NCBI GenBank assembly: GCA_022606425.2
Contig: JAHDVF020001510.1
Span: 186,001-250,000 of the forward strand
Length of the DNA stretch: 64,000 nt
Direction: 5' to 3'
Source: Lepidostoma basale
Taxonomy: Eukaryota; Arthropoda; Insecta; Trichoptera; Lepidostomatidae
In this document: piece after piece, positions 61,151 through 64,000 of the stretch
Position numbering within the stretch: the stretch's first letter is position 1
Layout: every line of letters begins with the position of its first letter
Notes under the pieces: model-generated
The model's database searches: none
What the model saw: only the letters and a program-made list of their open reading frames with translations
What the model was told of the DNA's origin: nothing
Translations under genes and position numbers: made by a program

Positions 61151-61771
61151 GTGTATTGTTAATTCGTATTCTATGATTTGGCATTAAATTTGGCAATAAA
61201 CTAGAATACATTGATTGTATTTTTTTACCGATGGCGGATCAGAGGCGTCCAATAAATATAGATTAGAAAAGTGGACCCGCGTAAATAAAATATTTGAATA
61301 TCTCTGATTTGGGAGAACAGATGATCGGATGCTGGAAAAAATTACCGTTAAATACACGGACATATCATGCTCAACATTTTTTTTGTCTAATTCATACTGT
61401 GCGTAAGATGGATATACATTCGAGTGCTGTCTATGGGCTCGTTGCGTCATCGGTGGTTACTTGACCACAATCCATGGATCAAAAGATTAGAGATTAGTCA
61501 TAGACACAACGGTAGAAGATTAAATGGATTCCGTCATCTCGTACACATGTCGAAGATGTAAGAGAAATGATTTCATTGATGCAAAAAATATGTAAAAAAA
61601 TATCTCATACAATTTCTCCTCAGGAATAGATATAGACAAAACAAGGGTTCCCACCGGGGTCGAAGCCTTCATTGGAGGGTAGTAGCGGGTCCAGAGGCAA
61701 AACGGGGGCGTAAAAATAAAATATGTACCATACATAAGGCCGTTCACAATGGAGTTCTGGTCCCAACCCTA
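61151..61771. other. Unassigned; weak minus-strand ORFs
   Basis: Minus frames 61184-61450 and 61520-61747 (PPFCLWTRYYPPMKASTPVG, IPEEKLYEIFF) are not linked to splice sites or known motifs. A LINE-A scrap (cacaatggagttctggtccc) lies at 61745. Confidence 0.25.
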
Positions 61772-62005
61772 ATTATTGTTATTATTATTATAGGTATTAT
61801 ATTGTTGAATCGCTCTTTACATCATGACAAAATGAGCCAAATCGATGAAAAGGGTATTATTATAGCTATCATAGTGATTCTCGTGACATGTGATAGGTAG
61901 CTTATCTATCGCCATTTTATTGTCACGTGAATTCTACACCATATCGAAAACAGTGTGACAATCACACTACCCTCGCCGGGAATCGAACCCGGAACCTTCG
62001 GGGTC
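61772..62005 (-). mobile_element. SINE S1
   Basis: (AAT)n-type tail, 3' body with atcgatgaaaagggtattat, the cagtgtgacaatcacact block and a B box (gggaatcgaacccgg on +). Ends before the A box. Confidence 0.75.
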
Positions 62006-62007
62006 GT

Positions 62008-62485
62008 AATGTAATGTATGGAAGCGAAGCATGAAACTGGCAGAAGAAGGATGAGAGCAGAATAAATGCGGTAGAGATGAGGTCCCTAAGACGTATGTGT
62101 GATAGAACGATTTACGACAGAATCTCAAATGCTGATATAAGAAAGGTATGTAGAGCGGAAGAAAGTATTATGAACAAAATTATGAAAGGATCGCGGCGTT
62201 AGTTCGGACATATGGAGCGCATGGATGGAGAATATGGTTAAGAACGTATACGTCAATGATGTAAATGGAGCACGGAGTCGAGGCAGACCGAGGAAAACAT
62301 GGCATGACTAAATTAATCAAATTTTAAAGGTTGGTCATGTTAGAAGTCGGAAGAATCGATGTGCGTGTATGACTCGCTGTATGAATGTGGAGGAAGCTAG
62401 AGAGGTGTGCCAGGATAGAGTAGTGTGACGGTCCATTCTCTCTGCCTACCCCTACGGGGAAACGGCGTGATGGTTTGTTTGTTTA
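62008..62485 (+). mobile_element. LINE-A3 3' end, full C-terminal domain
   Basis: MYGSEA.NWQKKDESRINAV, MRSLRRMCDRTIYDRISNAD, IRKVCRAEESIMNKIMKGS, then the A3 diagnostic block and a TTTG/TTG-type tail. Stops at the SRR*FGHM position disable it. Confidence 0.85.
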
Positions 62486-62544
62486 GTTTTGTATTTGAAT
62501 ATTCGGCCATTTTGGGAGTACCCACATTTATATTAGGGAAGGGT

Positions 62545-62640
62545 ATCTTTAACGCGGTCAGCATAGTTTGTTTTATCTCATAACATGCAGAACCAGCTTG
62601 CCTTTGGTGGCGTCAATAGGGAGACCAATCAAACTTCGAG
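62545..62640 (+). mobile_element. LINE-C scrap
   Basis: QHSLFYLITCRTSLPLVAS-like block; truncated at both ends. Confidence 0.5.
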
Positions 62641-62689
62641 AGAAAAATTAAATTATGTTTTATAGTATAGCATAAATATCTCGACGAAT

Positions 62690-62893
62690 AATTTGTATGT
62701 AGTAGACGTGAAATCTGTATTGGAAGCAATTGCGCTTATTTGTCCTGACACCAAAGGTGATATTTTCCAACAGGTGACGCAATATTTACTCTTGGATGAC
62801 TGTGATTTGTTCACCTTCGTACTAGGTGATGTCATCTCCCTCTTTAAAACAAATAACAATCATAATAAAACAATATTAGATGGGAGCTCTTAG
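62690..62893 (+). CDS. Unrecognised ORF, candidate exon
   Basis: Open from about 62668 (SINISTNNLYVVDVKSVLEA), then IALICPDTKGDIFQQVTQYL, LLDDCDLFTFVLGDVISLFK and a stop at 62891. Composition and a mostly helical, acidic character look protein-like, and it is outside recognised repeats. No splice sites are clear and the family is unknown. Confidence 0.25.
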   Translation, partial: NLYVVDVKSVLEAIALICPDTKGDIFQQVTQYLLLDDCDLFTFVLGDVISLFKTNNNHNKTILDGSS

Positions 62894-63004
62894 GGGCGAC
62901 CCTTATGTGATGGACAAAGGACAAATCAAGGGAAACGGAACGTATTTCCTGAACTTGTCTTTTCTCCATCCAGAGCGCCCCTGATCCAGAGAATTGTGTT
63001 CAAT

Positions 63005-63140
63005 CCTAGACATGACCCGATATTTGTAAGTTTAAGGCATCTACCATATTTGAAAACGGATAAAATACCAGGTACGCGTGAGAGATGGTTCAACATAAAA
63101 GAGACAAGATAATCTCCAAAGTCAAGAGTATTTGTCGTGG
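63005..63140 (-). mobile_element. LINE-C 3' part
   Basis: UTR and the LTLEI..S end on minus, degenerate. Confidence 0.6.
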
Positions 63141-63167
63141 AATGTCCTTATATATTTAAGATTGTAC

Positions 63168-63463
63168 AGTTAAGATGGTTTGGACATATGGAAAGAATGA
63201 ATGAAGAAAGAATGGTAAAAAAATTATATGTTAATGATGTAAATGGAACCAGAAATAGAGGAAGACCGAGAAAAAAGTAGCACGATCAAATAAATCAAAT
63301 ATTGAATGTCGGCCATGTGAGGAGTCAGAGAAATCGACGTGCGTGCATGACACGATGCATGAATGTTGAGGAAGCGAGAGAAATATCTCAGGAAAGAAAA
63401 GTGTGGCAGTCCATTCTTTCTGCCTACCCCTTCGGGGAGACGGCGTGATGGTTAGTTAGTTAG
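63168..63463 (+). mobile_element. LINE-A1 3' end
   Basis: LRWFGHMERMNEERMVKKLY, VNDVNGTRNRGRPRKK (stop), NQILNVGHVRSQRNRRACMT and the terminal block with (TTAG)n at 63448-63463. A1 reference for the tail region. Confidence 0.9.
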
Positions 63464-63489
63464 TTAATTAAAAAGAAAATATAAAAGTG

Positions 63490-63568
63490 TTGTTAAATTA
63501 TTTCTGGATCTCATCATCCGACGAGATATGATTTCTGTGTCACAGATCGTCAGATCTATCAAAAGAAG

Positions 63569-63599
<31 letters not shown>

Positions 63600-63600
63600 T
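63490..63600 (+). mobile_element. LINE-B-type 3' UTR with (GAA)n tail
   Basis: acagatcgtcagatctatca followed by about 13 GAA units, matching the end of LINE-B at 12555-12590. Confidence 0.65.
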
Positions 63601-63671
63601 AAATTATTATTTTCTTGAGTTCAAAAGTATGATAAATAGTTTTAAAAAAGATAATCAACGCGAAATCTAAT

Positions 63672-63735
63672 TAATTAACTAAATATTACGCTTTTTCTCC
63701 AAAGGGGTAGACAGAGAGGATTGGTTCTCTTCATC
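63672..63735 (-). mobile_element. LINE-A 3' terminal scrap
   Basis: Degenerate tail and terminal block (aaaggggtagacagagagga). Confidence 0.6.
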
Positions 63736-63744
63736 CTTATATTA

Positions 63745-63936
63745 TATTTATTTATATTTATGTTGTTGAATAGCTCTTAACAACATTACAGCGCGGACCA
63801 AATCGATTTAAATAGAATAACTATTGAATGGACACGTAAATTCTACACCGGACCAAAGAAAGTGTGATAATCACAATGTCGACGCCGGGAATCGAACCCG
63901 GGAGCTTCAGTGTGGCAGTCGTAGCTATAGCCACTC
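63745..63936 (-). mobile_element. SINE S1
   Basis: 3' body, cacaatgtcgacgccggg variant of the conserved block, B box (aatcgaacccgg on +) and the head to about 63936. Confidence 0.7.
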
Positions 63937-63939
63937 AAA

Positions 63940-64000
63940 TAATAATAATAATAATATGCTAACTTTTAAAGCGCCGTTTTTGTGATATAATCACCTCAAG
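63940..64000 (-). mobile_element. CR1/L2-like 3' UTR, cut by window end
   Basis: (ATT)n tail and the ctaacttttaaagcgccg and tcacctcaag blocks as at 17055. The copy continues beyond the window. Confidence 0.75.

Noticed and set aside
63560..63600. (GAA)n as an independent microsatellite
   Set aside because: It follows the LINE-B-type UTR as at 12578-12590, so it is a LINE tail that may have expanded.

Overview
This window looks like AT-rich intergenic or intronic DNA from an animal, most likely an insect and plausibly a lepidopteran. The evidence is AT-rich DNA with intron-like exon spacing, no bacterial-style gene packing, and a dense mix of 5'-truncated LINEs, tRNA-derived SINEs, Tc1/mariner-type MITEs and a Penelope-like fragment. 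The commonest LINE protein resembles endonuclease/reverse-transcriptase proteins known from moth and butterfly genomes. The species call is inference; no host gene here fixes it.

Host gene content is sparse. The best host exon is 28316-28975 on the minus strand: a 220-codon first coding exon ending in a consensus splice donor, with an overlapping upstream ORF. A second likely exon is 16696-16905 on the plus strand, with a good acceptor, a 90-codon open frame and one transmembrane segment. It has no early ATG, so an ATG-based ORF search misses it. Weaker candidates are 19204-19527, 4198-4438, 8675-8929, 34240-34500, 42418-42729 and 62690-62893.

Repeats fill most of the rest. Names used below are local to this report. 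LINE-A is the dominant non-LTR element (about 60 fragments on both strands), seen mainly as the C-terminal end of its RT protein, with one copy keeping the YADD motif (45935-46690). It splits into three subfamilies: A1 and A2 end in (TTAG)n, A3 in (TTG)n. LINE-B and LINE-D end in (GAA)n. LINE-C ends in (GATTT)n. LINE-E is a related C-terminal family. A CR1/L2-like element is best preserved at 48618-49690, and there is one Jockey-like fragment (31497-31900). SINE S1 has clear A and B boxes; S2 has a B box. M is a foldback element of about 0.8 kb. DNA elements with clean target duplications are a pogo-like MITE (27439-27703), a mariner-type MITE with a transposase remnant (41461-41972) and an unclassified MITE (9562-9903).

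The most unusual signal is a set of short repeats (HH-a to HH-e) that fold as minimal type I hammerhead ribozymes: a CUGANGA core, helix II, GAAAC, a 2-4 nt loop and GUC. Several occur as inverted pairs. One family (HH-b) flanks a fragment of a Penelope-like GIY-YIG endonuclease at 58330-58930, so these repeats are probably Penelope-like terminal repeats.

Nested insertions allow several empty sites to be reconstructed and show that LINE-A is older than the pogo MITE, the mariner MITE and two retroposed inserts. All assignments were made by eye from translations and repeat comparison; no database search was run.
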